Shown here: one piece after another, positions 33,634 through 44,387 of the stretch
How the letters are laid out: every line of letters begins with the position of its first letter
Numbering within the stretch: position 1 is the first letter of the stretch
Assembly: GCF_905171765.1 (NCBI RefSeq)
Contig: NC_053389.1
Location: forward strand, 784,244,772-784,308,771
Source: Bufo bufo
Taxonomy: Eukaryota; Chordata; Amphibia; Anura; Bufonidae
Reading direction: 5' to 3'
Length of the DNA stretch: 64,000 bases
Made by a program: the position numbers and the translations under genes
The notes under the pieces: generated by a model
The model's input: the letters and a program-made list of their open reading frames with translations, nothing else
What the model was told of the DNA's origin: nothing
Databases searched by the model: none

Positions 33634-33927
33634 TTGTCTTACTTGTGAAAGTTTTTCGTCTTTAGTATTAGCTTTTGGAATGGATGGGAATTACAAACTG
33701 ATTGAGTATTGTAGACTGGACCTTAAGAATTTTTTTTCTAATTCTATGTAGTGTGTTATTATACATAGTCATAGAGCTGGCAACGACCTCTGGAGAAAGG
33801 GGACTTTAACATGGCTGAAGGGGGAAGAAGCATCCCATAGGTATGTAATTCGCCTGCCCTAGGGATCAGTCAGTCCGAGAGCAGTGCATGGGGTGCATAT
33901 GGTATTTCTCAGCAGTTGTTCATATAG
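33634..33927. other. Flank before hAT, no gene seen
   Basis: Only the tRNA-Val 3' flank with a T5 stretch and ordinary sequence up to the target duplication at 33928. Confidence 0.4.
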
Positions 33928-34515
33928 CTATCCACTAGTGTTGGTCTAGCACCAAAGTGCTCGGGTGCTCGAGTAGAACACCTGGGGATGCTCGGGTCGT
34001 CTACCGAGCACCCGAGCACAATGGAAGTCAATGGGAGAACCCGAGCATTAAACTAGGCACCCCCTGCTCTCAAGAAGGGACGGTGTTTGGTTCATAGGAA
34101 AAGGTCAGAAATTGATGAAAACACCACTGAAGTGGTTTGGGAACAGCATAGGGGGATGTGTGGATGCATCTTGGACTCCCAGACCGCTGCTGGGAACGAT
34201 GTTGTCCGAGTAGTACGCCACTTTTACAGACTGACAAAAATATGCACCAAACCGAAGATAAAATCGATTTTAGAGGAAAAATTGTTAGGAAACATTCTTT
34301 CCTGTATATTTACTTGTGTATAAAGTGCAAGTTCTGCCAAAAATTACAAGGAAGAGGCACTCCGATACAACCTGTATGTCACATAAAGGAGGGCCTCATT
34401 CACATTGTGGGCTGCCAAAAATGATAATGAACCGGAACTCCAATACACCCTTTATTACATGGGAATACAGTGCATTCAATAAACCATAAAAGCCACATTT
34501 AGAGTGCCTTTATGT

Positions 34516-36120
34516 TCAGCCATTTTCCTCTGGTGGAGTAGAAAAGTCAGGGGCAATCCAGGCCTTGTTCAGTTTTATAAGAGTCAACCGGTCAGCATTT
34601 TCAGTTGACAGGCGGATGCGCTTATCAGTTATTATGCCCCCAGCAGTACTAAATATACACTCTGATAAAACGCTAGCAGCAGGGCAGGCCAGCAACAGGC
34701 CAGCATCTCCATGGCGTAGAGCGCCAGTTTGTGCCTCGTGTCCATCTTGGACACCCAATAGTTGTAAGGCACAGAGGGATCACTGAGGACGCTGACAGGG
34801 TCTGCTACGTACTCCTTCACCATCTTCCAAAATTTTTCCCTCCTTGTGACACTAGGCAGCGCATCAGGTTGAGAGTGCTGGTGGGGTATCATAAAACTGT
34901 CCCTGGCCTTGGAGAGTGTTGCCCTTCCTCTGTTGGAACTGCTGTGTGTTCCCCTCGTCTTCCCTTCTCGGTTGGCCAAGGAACTACGTACTCTGCAGCC
35001 AGTGTTGTCAGCTGGAAATTTTTGAGCAATTTTTCCACAAGGACCTTCTGCTATTGCACCATTTTGCTCGTCCTCTCCACCACAGGCAGGAATGAGAGAT
35101 GAGAAGTTCTCTTTGTAGCAGGGGTCAAGAAGGGTGAACAACCAGTAATCGTGTTGGCCAAAATGCGTACAACGCTAGGATCATGGGAAAGGCAGCCTAC
35201 CATAAAGTCAGCCATGTGTGCCAGAGTCCCAGCAGACAAGACTTCACTGTCCTTGTCAGGAGGATGACTCTCAATTTCTTCATCCTCTTCCTCCTCTTCT
35301 ACCCATCCACTCTGAACAGATGGAATAAAACTTCCATGGGTACTACCCTCTGTAGCGGAGGCAACCGTCTCCTGCTCCTCCTTCTCATCATCATCAAATT
35401 TGCGCTGAGAAGATGAACTGAGGGTGCTCTGGCTATCACCCTGTGTACTGTCTTCCCCCATTTCCACCTCTTCCACATGCAAAGCGTCCACCTTAATTGT
35501 GAGCAGCGAGCGTTTGAGTAGACACAGAAGTGGGATGGTTACGCTGACCATCTGTGTTGATTCTTCAAAGTTGTGTAAAACCTCACAGAGGTCAGACATC
35601 AATGCCCACTCGTCGCTTGTGAAGAGTGGAAGCTGACTGGAAAGGCGACGACCATGTTGCAGCTGGTATTCCACTACTGCCCTTTGCTGCTCACAAAGCC
35701 TGGCCAACATGTGGAACGTGGAGTTCCAGCGCGTGCTCACGTCGCACAACAGCCGGTGAGCTGGCAATTGCAAGCGCTGCTGCAGCGTTGCTAGACCGGC
35801 GGAAGCTGTCGATGACTTGCGGAAAGGGGCACACATATGATGCACCTTCACCAGTGGCTCAGGCAAATTGGGGTAGGTTTTGAGAAACCGCCGAACCACT
35901 AGGTTGAACACTTGGGCTAGGCATAGTATGTGTGTGAGCTTGCCGAGCTCCACAGCCGCCACCAAGTTACGGCCATTATCAGACACAACCATGCCTGGTT
36001 GTAGGTTGAGTGGTGAGAGCCACAGCTCAGTCTGGTCCCTTATGCCCTGCCACAGCTCTGCGGCGTTGTGCTGTTTGTCACCTAAGCAGATCAGTTTAAG
36101 CACAAGACTTTCCATGGTGG
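34516..36120 (-). pseudogene. hAT transposase remnant (core and C-terminal domain)
   Basis: Three successive minus frames (about 36120-35051, 35141-34632, 34758-34516) joined by two frameshifts. The line includes LKLICLGDKQHNAAELW, VVSDNGRNLVAA, DVSTRWNSTFHML, then an acidic insert, YWVSKMDTRHKLALYAMEM, and the hATC block CPAASVLSECIFSTAGG. Each motif has a counterpart in the transposase at 15848-19244, so the elements are related families. It is broken by the nested insertion at 36129 and by shifts, and is certainly inactive. Confidence 0.82.
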
Positions 36121-36128
36121 GTGGAAGG

Positions 36129-38887
36129 CAGGGCCGGACTGGGGATAAAAACCAGCCCTGGAAAAAGTTGCACACCAGCCCCACAGCATTGCGTCATTAT
36201 TTACTTGTTTATAATAGGAGAAAGCATTCATTTTAAAACACGTGTGTAAACACGAATATGAACTTTGCCCCACGATAGCTCTTTTGTAGAACCCCCATAA
36301 AAACTTACAGTTACTTGACTTGGCTCTTGGGGATCTCGGACGCCACTTCAACACTTTGGCCGGGGGCTCGGCGGAGCTGATGTTGTGCTTTAACCTAATG
36401 AGAAAGATTTCATAATAAGGATTTGGAGAAAGGGCAGAGGGATAGCAGAGCAGGGAGAGGCTGGTGCTGCTACTAGGGGGTCATACCATGGGGGAGTAAT
36501 AAAGCCCACCATAATGCCCCCCCAGTAGTAATAATTCTCCTTATAATATGCAAAACATTTGTAATGCCCCCAGTTGAGCTAATGTTCCCATAATGTGCCA
36601 ATATAAAATACCCCTTCTCAGTGCCCCCGTAGATGACCCCCATAGTGCCCCCCCCTTCCCCATAGTACCCACCATAATGTGTCCCAGTATAAAATGCCCC
36701 TATACAGAGCCCCCATATAAAATATCTTCTTTTTTAGCCTCAGTAGATGCCCCTATAGTGCCCCCAATAATCTGCAGTAAGATGTGCCCCCATAGATGCC
36801 CCCAATCATGTGCCAGTAATAAGAGCCCCCCCACCATCATGTGCCAGAGCCCCCCCATATCATGTCAGTAGCCAGAGCCCCCCCATATCATGTGTCAGTA
36901 GCCAGAGCCCCCCATATCATGTGCCAGTAGCCAGAGTGCCACCAATCATGTGCCAGAAATAAGAGCCCCCCCACCATCATGTGCCAGTAGCCAGAGCCCC
37001 CCATATCATATGCCAGTAGCCAGAGCCCCCCCATATCATGTGCCAGTAGCCCCCCTTATGTGCCAGTAGCCCCCCTTATGTGCCAGTAGCCCTCCTTATC
37101 ATGTGCCAGTAGCCCCCCTTATCATGTGCCAGTAGCCCCCTTATCATGTGCCAGTAGCCCCCATATCATGTGCCAGTAGCCCCCCATATCATGTGCCAGT
37201 AGCCAGAGCCCCCCCCCATATCATGTGCCAGTAGCCAGAGCCCCCCCCCACCATCATGTGCCAGTAGCCAGAGCCCCCCCATATCATGTGTCAGTAGCCA
37301 GAGCCCCCCCCATATCATGTGTCAGTAGCCAGAGCCCCCCATATCATGTGCCAGTAGCCAGAGTGCCCCCAATCATGTGCCAGAAATAAGAGACCCCCCA
37401 CCATCATGTGCCAGTAGCCAGAGCCCCCCCATATCATGTGCCAGTAGCCAGAGCCCCCCATATCATGTGCCAGTAGCCCCCCTTATGTGCCAGTAGCCCC
37501 CCTATGTGCCAGTAGCCCCCCTTATCATGTGCCAGTAGACCCCCTTATCATGTGCCAGTAGCCCCCTTATCATGTGCCAGTAGCCCCCTTATCATGTGCC
37601 AGTAGCCCCCCTTATCATGTGCCAGTAGCCCCCCATATCATGTGCCAGTAGCCAGAGCCCCCCCCCATATCATGTGCCAGTAGCCAGAGCCCCCCCCCAC
37701 CATCATGTGCCAGTAGCCAGAGCCCCCCCATATCATGTGTCAGTAGCCAGAGCCCCCCCATATCATGTGTCAGTAGCCAGAGCCCCCCATATCATGTGCC
37801 AGTAGCCAGAGTGCCCCCAATCATGTGCCAGAAATAAGAGCCCCCCCACCATCATGTGCCAGTAGCCAGAGCCCCCCCATATCATGTGCCAGTAGCCAGA
37901 GCCCCCCATATCATGTGCCAGTAGCCCCCCTTATGTGCCAGTAGCCCCCCTATGTGCCAGTAGCCCCCCTTATCATGTGCCAGTAGACCCCCTTATCATG
38001 TGCCAGTAGCCCCCTTATCATGTGCCAGTAGCCCCCCTTATCATGTGCCAGTAGCCCCCCATATCATGTGCCAGTAGCCAGAGCCCCCCCCCCCTTATCA
38101 TGTGCCAGTAGCCAGAGCCCCCCCCCCATATCATGTGCCAGTAGCCAGATCCCCCCCATTATCATGTGCCAGTAGCCAGAGTGCCCCCATATCATGTGCC
38201 AGTAGCCCCCCATATCATGTGCCAGTAGCCCCCCTTATCATGTGCCAGCCCAGTAGTCCCCCCTTATCATGTGCCAGCCCAGTAGTCCCCCCTTATCATG
38301 TGCCAGCCCAGTAGTCCCCCCTTATCATGTGCCAGCCCAGTAGCCCCCCTTATCATGTGCCAGCCCAGCCCAGTAGTCCCCCCTTATGTGCCAGCCCAGT
38401 AGCCCCCCTTATGTGCCAGCCCAGTAGCCCCCCTTATCATGTGTCAGCCCAGTATTGTACCTATATAAAAAAATTAAAAAAAATAATACACTTATACTTA
38501 CCTCCAGCAATGCGATGCGATGCAGGCCGCCTCTTCCGTCTGTGTCCCTCGCTATACGGCTCAGGCGACGCGATGACGTCATCGCGCCGCCTGCACCGGC
38601 CTCTGATAGGCTGCCAGCACTAAGCCGGCAGCCTATCAGAGGAACAGGAGGGGACACACCTCTCCCTCCTCTGCCGCAGCACAGGCATCTGTATTGCCGT
38701 CCTGAGGACGGCAATACAGATGACTATGGAGATGAGCGCTTCCGCAATGGAGGCGCTCATCTCCTGCTCTGCCCTGCCGCCGGCCGCGGCCGCCCCCACT
38801 TGTCACCAGGGCCGCGGCCTTGCGGCACTCAGGCTTGCCGGCCCACCGGGAAATTTCCCGCTATCCCGGCAGGCCAGTCCGGCCCTG
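36129..38887. mobile_element. Non-autonomous hAT nested in a hAT, TSD gtggaagg
   Basis: Inverted ends cagggccggact and agtccggccctg, with a perfect 8-bp duplication gtggaagg at 36121-36128 and 38888-38895 lying inside the host transposase. No transposase is seen. The body is an array of C-rich repeats (36780-38455) plus a GC-rich palindromic segment at about 38560-38760. Confidence 0.9.
36780..38455 (+). repeat. Complex C-rich minisatellite with higher-order structure
   Basis: Mixed units: a roughly 30-bp 'catgtgccagtagccagagc' type and a roughly 22-bp 'atcatgtgccagtagccccc' type. A variant 'caatcatgtgccagaaataa' recurs near 36945, 37370 and 37820, giving a super-period of about 430-450 bp. 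The last part (38230-38450) uses a 'gccagcccagtagtcccccc' unit. Confidence 0.9.
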
Positions 38888-39210
38888 GTGGAAGGAGTAT
38901 CAGAGTGAGGATTCTGTTGACCAGACTCTTGGCTACTGAGACTGGACTTTGTGGAAGACAGGGTGGTGCTTAACCGACTGAAAGCATTATCTGCTGCAAT
39001 TCAACCGACCACCTGGTCGCACTGGTCTGACTTCGAGAGTGGTGTCCTGCGCCACCCTGCAAACTGGGACATGAAGCTAGGTATCGTGTATGAGTGTGTT
39101 TCTTGTGCTCTGGCAGCAGGCACAGTTTCACCGCGCCCAGGACCATGGCCTCTGAGTGCACCATCAGCAGCACGGCCACTTCCCCGTCCCTTACTGCTCG
39201 CCTTGCGCAT
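38888..39210 (-). pseudogene. hAT transposase N-terminal remnant
   Basis: Minus-strand frame beginning MRKASSKGRGSGRAADG, clearly similar to the RG-rich start of the other transposase (MRKTSNKGRGRG). It continues to SKSDQCDQ, then becomes closed. The BED finger and linker between here and LKLICLG are missing, so an internal deletion preceded or accompanied decay. Confidence 0.65.
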
Positions 39211-39289
39211 ATTAAATGGTATACATGCTTGCAAGTATGTCACATGTACAGTAGCGCAGGTTTTGTAAGTGTATGCACAAATAAAGTAC

Positions 39290-39660
39290 ACAGAATGTCA
39301 CATATTTTTAGGATGCGCACACGTTAAACAGGAGGTATAGCTCAAGTAATGTCGCTGTCACCACCGCCTAATAAAAAATTACACTGAATGAATGTCACTG
39401 ATATTTAGGATGGGGAAACGTTATACAGGAGATATAGCGCAGGAAATGTCGCTGCCTTCAGCAGCAAAAACATTTGACTGAATGTCACTGATATTTCGGA
39501 TACGCAAAAGTTATACAGGAGATGTAGCGCAGGTAATGTAACTGTCCGCAGCGGACACCGTCTACGGAAAAAGTACATTGGATGTCACGGATATTTTTAG
39601 GCTGCGCACACGTTAGACAGAAAATGTAGTGCAGATAATGTCGCTGTCTTCAGCGGCCAA
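39290..39660 (+). repeat. ~90-105-bp tandem array in hAT leader
   Basis: About four diverged units containing 'gaatgtcactgatattt', 'cgttatacaggagatatagc' and 'aatgtcgctg'. It lies just upstream (on the minus strand) of the transposase start, the same position as the 78-bp array in the other hAT but with unrelated sequence. Confidence 0.75.
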
Positions 39661-40140
39661 ACAATTGCAAGTTACTTAGTGCAGGTTGCGCTAAAAATAT
39701 ATATTGCTGCCAGATACAACTATAGTCCTTATAGGACTTTTGGGTCTCTCTAACAAGTAGCAATATTTTAGTTTTTATATTGCAATCCCTACACTATCTC
39801 TCCCTTCTGTTCTCCAGCTCTCCCTGACTAAGACTGAGCCGAACACGTGAGATTGGGTGCTATATCGCACCCAATTACGTATTCCGGCTAGCCAATCACT
39901 GTAATGCCTGCAGCCAACTCAGCTACTGGCATTACAGTGAAGGGCAGTAGTTACCTGCACGTTTGTTGGTTGCGTAGCAGCCAAAAAACGTGCGGGGAGG
40001 AGACTAGAGCATCATGCTCGAGCACAGGCGGTATTCGGCTGAACACCGCGAAGTGCCGAGCCTCGCGATGCTCGAGCCGAACTAGTGTTCGGCCGAGCAT
40101 GCTCGCCCAACACTACTATCCACAGTATAAATATACAGCT

Positions 40141-40190
40141 TCCTTGGTGGTCTAGTGGTTAGGATTCAGCGCTCTCACTCCCACGGCCTG
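40141..40190 (+). pseudogene. tRNA-Glu(CTC)-like 5' fragment
   Basis: tccttggtggtctagtggtt and the following aggattcagcgctctcac match tRNA-Glu through the anticodon loop. The T arm and 3' acceptor are replaced by unrelated sequence and poly-T. It cannot fold as a complete tRNA. Confidence 0.68.
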
Positions 40191-40341
40191 CAAAGAATAT
40201 TTTTTTTTATGTGTGTTTTTTTTTTTAATGATTGATATACATTACTATTAAGAACATGATGTTGGCTGCGTTTATTTCCTTTCACATAATCCCCTCACCT
40301 TTTATTAGAAGGTGCATCATTGCTCCTAACACAGTAGTTAT

Positions 40342-41032
40342 TGTCACGGGGCGACAAAGGTGCACTCGGTCTCCCATCAGCCGCAGACCTGCTGCTTAGC
40401 TCCGGGAGCGAGGATCTGTGTTTGGCCTCGTTCCCAGGGCAGCTTTGCTAGCTGGGAGGCTCCCTGCTCCTAGGTCTGCCTTGAGCGCCGAGCTGATCAC
40501 TCGGTGCTCGACTTGTCTGTCTGTCGGTCATGTGACGCTGGCCACCTCACATGACCCTCAGACCCCACTATAAATACAGGCAGCCTGATGGCCACAGGTT
40601 GCCTGTTAATTCTAGGTTCCTGGCTATTTGTTGGACTACTGAATACTCACCTGATCCTGTTCCCTGACGTTCCTTTGCCTGCTCCTCCTGTACTACGCAT
40701 TCCTCCTGGTATTGTGACCTCGGCTCCCACCTGACTACTCTTTGCAGACTCCTCTGGTACTTCTCTACTCTCCTGGTATTTGACCCCGGCTTCTCCTGAC
40801 CATTCTTTGCTTAACCCTTTGTACTGCGTAGCTCTTTTGGTTCTGACCCGGTCCGTTCACGTTCCGTATTTTGTCTTGTCTGTCTTCCCTGCACATATCC
40901 TAAGTAAGGGACTGTCGTCCAGTTGTCCCCCGTCATCAGGACTCGTGAGGCAAGTAGGCAGGGCCAGGGGTGAGGGTGGAGCGCAGTGGTCACTATCCTT
41001 CCCCCTGTGTGTGTGTGTACGTGACTGTTACA
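40342..41032 (+). mobile_element. Solo LTR, 691 bp, TSD gttat
   Basis: Starts tgtcacggggcgac, ends gactgttaca, and is flanked by gttat at 40337-40341 and 41033-41037. A TATA box (actataaatacagg) near 40567 is placed as in an LTR promoter. TGTCAC ends and a 5-bp target site are typical of Gypsy elements. The sequence is unlike the LTRs of the chromovirus at 22724. It is inserted next to or in a small 'agttatgccctgatatgtgcc' array. Confidence 0.82.
40566..40580 (+). promoter_or_regulatory. TATA box of solo LTR
   Basis: actataaatacagg, about 225 bp into the LTR. Inferred core promoter of the former retroelement. Confidence 0.45.
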
Positions 41033-41175
41033 GTTATGCCCAGTTATGTGCCCCTTCACAGTAGTTATGCCCTGATATGTGCCCCCTCAGAATAGTTATG
41101 CCCTGATATGTGCCCATTCACAGTACTTATGCCCACATTGTGACCCCTTTACCATACTCATGCACCCTTCAGTAG
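41033..41175 (+). repeat. Short tandem array, ~32-bp unit
   Basis: Three to four imperfect copies of 'agttatgccctgatatgtgc' plus a C-rich segment, decaying to the right. Confidence 0.6.
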
Positions 41176-41479
41176 TGAGCCCCAGGTTAACTGGGCAGTG
41201 TTTGTGGAAGTGCATGACTTCCAATGAAACAATGTTCTAGTAAATACATTGTGTGTCATCATTTCCTATTGATTCAGCACATTTGAGTAAAAAAACAGAG
41301 AATGCATATAGTCAGCATTTCATCTAGAAGTATGGACTCTGAGTACAGTGCAAATCAGGAGGGACTGATGGACAAGCAGAGATCAGGTACTGGTGTCATT
41401 TCTTTACCTTCTTTACATGTAGCATAATAAGATAGTGCTCATATCTGTTACATCTATGCTCTAGTATGTGTAAGTGTAA
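41176..41479. other. No recognisable feature
   Basis: Plain A/T-moderate sequence. No ORF, RNA gene or repeat ends were identified. Confidence 0.4.
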
Positions 41480-41750
41480 TCACACTTCAGAGATTTGGTC
41501 ACTTATTTTGATTTGTTATTGTGAGCCAAAACCAGTAGTGAAACCTACAGAGAGACCGGGTGTTCCTTCTGTGTTTTTGACCCGCACCTGGTTTTACCTC
41601 ACAATAACTGATCAATACCTTAGATTGTGAGCCCCATTTAGGACAGCTTGATGATATTGTCTGTCAGCGCTGTGGAATATGTCAGCGCTATAGATGTGAG
41701 CATAATAAATAAATAATAAAATAAGTGACCAAATCACTGAAGTGTGAACT
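41480..41750. mobile_element. Inverted-repeat element with SINE-like tail inside
   Basis: Arms 'acacttcagagatttggtca' and 'tgaccaaatcactgaagtgt' are inverse at the two ends. Between them, 41625-41725 contains 'attgtgagcccc' and 'tcagcgctatagatgtgagc' followed by ataaataaataataaa, similar to the 3' tails of common frog SINE/L2-type repeats. Confidence 0.55.
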
Positions 41751-41817
41751 TGGCCTAACCTGTAACTGCAAATCAATGGCAGCGAATCTGTGGCAGTTCC
41801 ATCCTGTGTAGACATAC

Positions 41818-42712
41818 TCCCAGGGTACGGTCACACAGGCAGCTTTCCTGATGCAGGTTTGGAAGCCAAAACCAGGAGTGAATTCAAAAAAACATGAGCA
41901 GTCGGATCTGTCCTTTAAAGCTGGCCTCCCTTAAAGGGTTTCTATCACTTGGTATGACATAATTAGCTGTCAGACACTAGCGATCTGCTAGTGTCTGCTC
42001 TGGCCAACCATCCTACTATAATCACTTGTGGGGCAGCGGTTTTGCTAAAAAACTAACTTTTATAAATATGCTAATGAGCCTCTAGGTGCTATGTGGGCGT
42101 CATTAGCACCTAGAGGCTCCGTCTACCTTCATAAACAGTCGCCGCCCAGCGCGTCCCTCCAGCCCGCCCATGTCCTCCTCCGTGTGACGCAGCGGACGAG
42201 TTCTCGCGCATGCGCCGTGCGCGGCTGTATTCGGCGCATTTGAGATCTCAGCTCGGAGCAGTCAGACATTCAATGCGCATGCGCCGAATACAGCCGCGCA
42301 TGCGCATTGAATGTCTGACCGCTCCGAGCTGAGATCTCAAATGCGCCGAATACAGCCGCGCACGGCGCATGCGCGAGAACTCGTCCACTGCGTCACACGG
42401 AGGAGGACATGGGCGGGCTGGAGGGACGCGCTGGGCGGTGGCTGTGTATGAAGGTAGACGGAGCCTCTAGGTGCTAATGACGCCCACATAGCACCTAGAG
42501 GCTCATTAGCATATTTATAAAAGTTAGTTTTTTAGCAAAACCGCTGCCCCACAAGTGATTATAGTAGGATGGTTGGCCAGAGCAGACACTAGCAGATCGC
42601 TAGTGTCTGACAGCTAATTATGTCATACCAAGTGATAGAAACCCTTTAATGATCCACTTTTGATTTTGGCTTCCAAAACTGCATCAGGAAACCTGTCTGT
42701 GTGTCAGCACAA
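41818..42712. mobile_element. Outer MITE split by palindromic element
   Basis: 'tgatgcaggtttggaagcca' on the left faces 'tggcttccaaaactgcatca' on the right, and both lie just outside the TTAA element at 41931-42649. The outer element therefore existed first. Confidence 0.6.
41931..42649. mobile_element. 719-bp near-perfect palindrome, TTAA fold-back MITE
   Basis: Starts ttaaagggtttctatcactt and ends aagtgatagaaaccctttaa. The arms remain complementary almost to the centre near 42290 ('gcgcatgcgccgaatacagc'), with few mismatches. A pair of TTAA targets at the ends is typical of T2/piggyBac-type amphibian MITEs. Confidence 0.85.
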
Positions 42713-42945
42713 TATCTATCTATCTATCTATTTATTATCTATCTATCTAATATATCTATCTATCAATCTTATATCTATCAATCTTATATCTATCAATCTC
42801 GTATCTATCAATCTCGTATCTATCAATCTCGTATCTATCAATCTCGTATCTATCAATCTCGTATCTATCAATCTCGTATCTATCAATCTCGTATCTATCT
42901 ATCTATCTATCTATCACCATATCTACTCTATCTATCTAACAGATA
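42710..42945 (+). repeat. TATC microsatellite with 15-bp derived unit
   Basis: tatc runs flank about seven copies of the 15-mer 'ctcgtatctatcaat' plus two or three 'cttatatctatcaat' variants. ORFs across it are artefacts. Confidence 0.9.
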
Positions 42946-42949
42946 TCAA

Positions 42950-44195
42950 ATCAAATCAAATAAGCTTTATTGGCAGCACTAAATACATTTTAGCATTGTC
43001 AAAGCCAGTGGGAAATAATTGGGTAGGGTTGGGGGATGGGGACAGGGTGGGGGTATAGGAGTCCATGGTATATCAGGCTCCTCTCAGTCTATGGCAGGCA
43101 GTAATATATTGTGCTGCAGTGGCCACTGTGTTCTCCTCTTCCCCCAGCAGTATGGAGAGTCTCTCTTCTTCCTCCATGGAGATGAAGTCTAGGCAGAGAT
43201 CAGACAGTCTCCTGAAGTGAGAATCCCTTACTGCTGAGTATTTGGGGCACCGCCGCAGGAAATGAGCCTTATCCTCCACAGCCTCCTGGTCGCACTGCTG
43301 GCACAGTCTGCTCTCCCTGGGCATGTACCTCTGTCAGTGACACCCAGATTTGATGAGCAGGCTGTGGGCGCTCAGTCTGTACCGACTCAGGATCTGTCGG
43401 TCTTTTGGATTGGGGAGTTTCTCCAGATATGGGCCAGTTTGTACTCCCTCTGCAGGCTCTGGTATACTGTCAGCTTCTGGGATGTTCGTATACCAGAGCC
43501 TGCAGACGCTGATATACTCTTCTTTGCTCTTGTGTATCGTCCTCTGGATTTCGCCCTTTGTCAGGCTATATTGGTTGGTGGCTTGGGCAGGCTGGGTTTG
43601 GGTGACTAGTTGCAGGGTGCTTTGATTTTCTGGGGCTTCTTGGTGCAGCAAGGCTTTGTGATGGTAGGAGCTGGGACTGCTGCTATGAAGATGGGCTCTG
43701 AATGATTGCGCCCTCTTCTGGACAGCAAAGTAGAGTGGGAATCTGCCCAGTTCTGCTCGACAGACGCTGTTTGAGGTGCTCCTGTGGACCTAGAGAAAGT
43801 GTTTGCAGAGTTCTAGGTGGAATAGTTACGTTGGCCCAGAGTCCCACTTTGCCCGGTGGCATACAGGAGGATTGGGGCGATGATGGTGTCAAGGATTGTA
43901 AGCCAGACGGTCACTGGTGCCTTAAGATGATACAGACGCCTTCTGATGGCATAGAAGGTTTGGCTCGCCTTGTCTTTCAGTGTTTCCATGGCTTTCTAAA
44001 AACTCCCTGATTGGCTGATTTCTAGGCCCAGGTAGGTGTAGCTGTCGGTTTCTGAAATTGGACAGTTGTTTAGCAGGAAGGGAGGACGCACGGCTGCTTT
44101 TGATGTTAGTTTTCTTTGGATTGATGGGCAGTGCCCACGTGGTACTGAACTTCTCCAGGATTTTCAGGTTATCTTGGAGACCTTTCTCAGTTGGC
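42950..44195 (-). pseudogene. 5'-truncated LINE, C-terminal half of ORF2
   Basis: Minus-strand remains of a non-LTR retrotransposon. In order: KFSTTWALPINPKKT, SYTYLGLEIS, KASQTFYAIRRRLYHLK, then NPKDRQILSRYRLSAHSLL, and a C-terminal cysteine/histidine motif CQQCDQEAVEDKAHFLRRCPKY. Several frameshifts and stops are present. It ends in a (TTTGA)n-type 3' tail rather than poly(A) and is inserted in TATC microsatellite. The zinc-knuckle style is common among vertebrate LINEs, but I do not assign a clade. Confidence 0.75.
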
Positions 44196-44248
<53 letters not shown>

Positions 44249-44387
44249 ATTAATCACCTTATATCTATCTCATATCTATCTATCTATCTATCTCATATCT
44301 ATCTATTTATCTAATATCATATCTATCTATCTATCTCATATTTATCTACAGTATATCATATCTATCTATCTATCTAATATCTATCTA
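44195..44387 (+). repeat. TATC microsatellite
   Basis: About twelve pure tatc units, then interrupted 'tatctatctcatatc' variants up to the Tc1 element. Confidence 0.9.

Larger units (their letters stand above)
33936..40115 (-). mobile_element. Full-span hAT transposon, TSD ctatccac
   Basis: Ends tagtgttgg and ccaacacta with a perfect 8-bp target duplication ctatccac at 33928-33935 and 40116-40123. Subterminal 'ctcgggtgctcgag' and 'gagcatgctcg' blocks are internally inverted. It carries a decayed minus-strand transposase (34516-36120, with its N-terminus at 38888-39210), a leader array at 39290-39660, and a second hAT inserted at 36129-38887. Without that insertion it would be about 3.4 kb. 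Confidence 0.9.

Noticed and set aside
36780..38455. CRISPR-like repeat field
   Set aside because: No unique spacers, variable unit sizes, and bounds lie within a hAT transposon.
38455..38973. 172-codon plus ORF near the end of the inner hAT
   Set aside because: GC-rich palindromic transposon sequence without a recognisable domain, crossing the element boundary.
42660..43058. ORFs of repeated YQSRI-type peptides
   Set aside because: Translation of the TATC/15-bp microsatellite.
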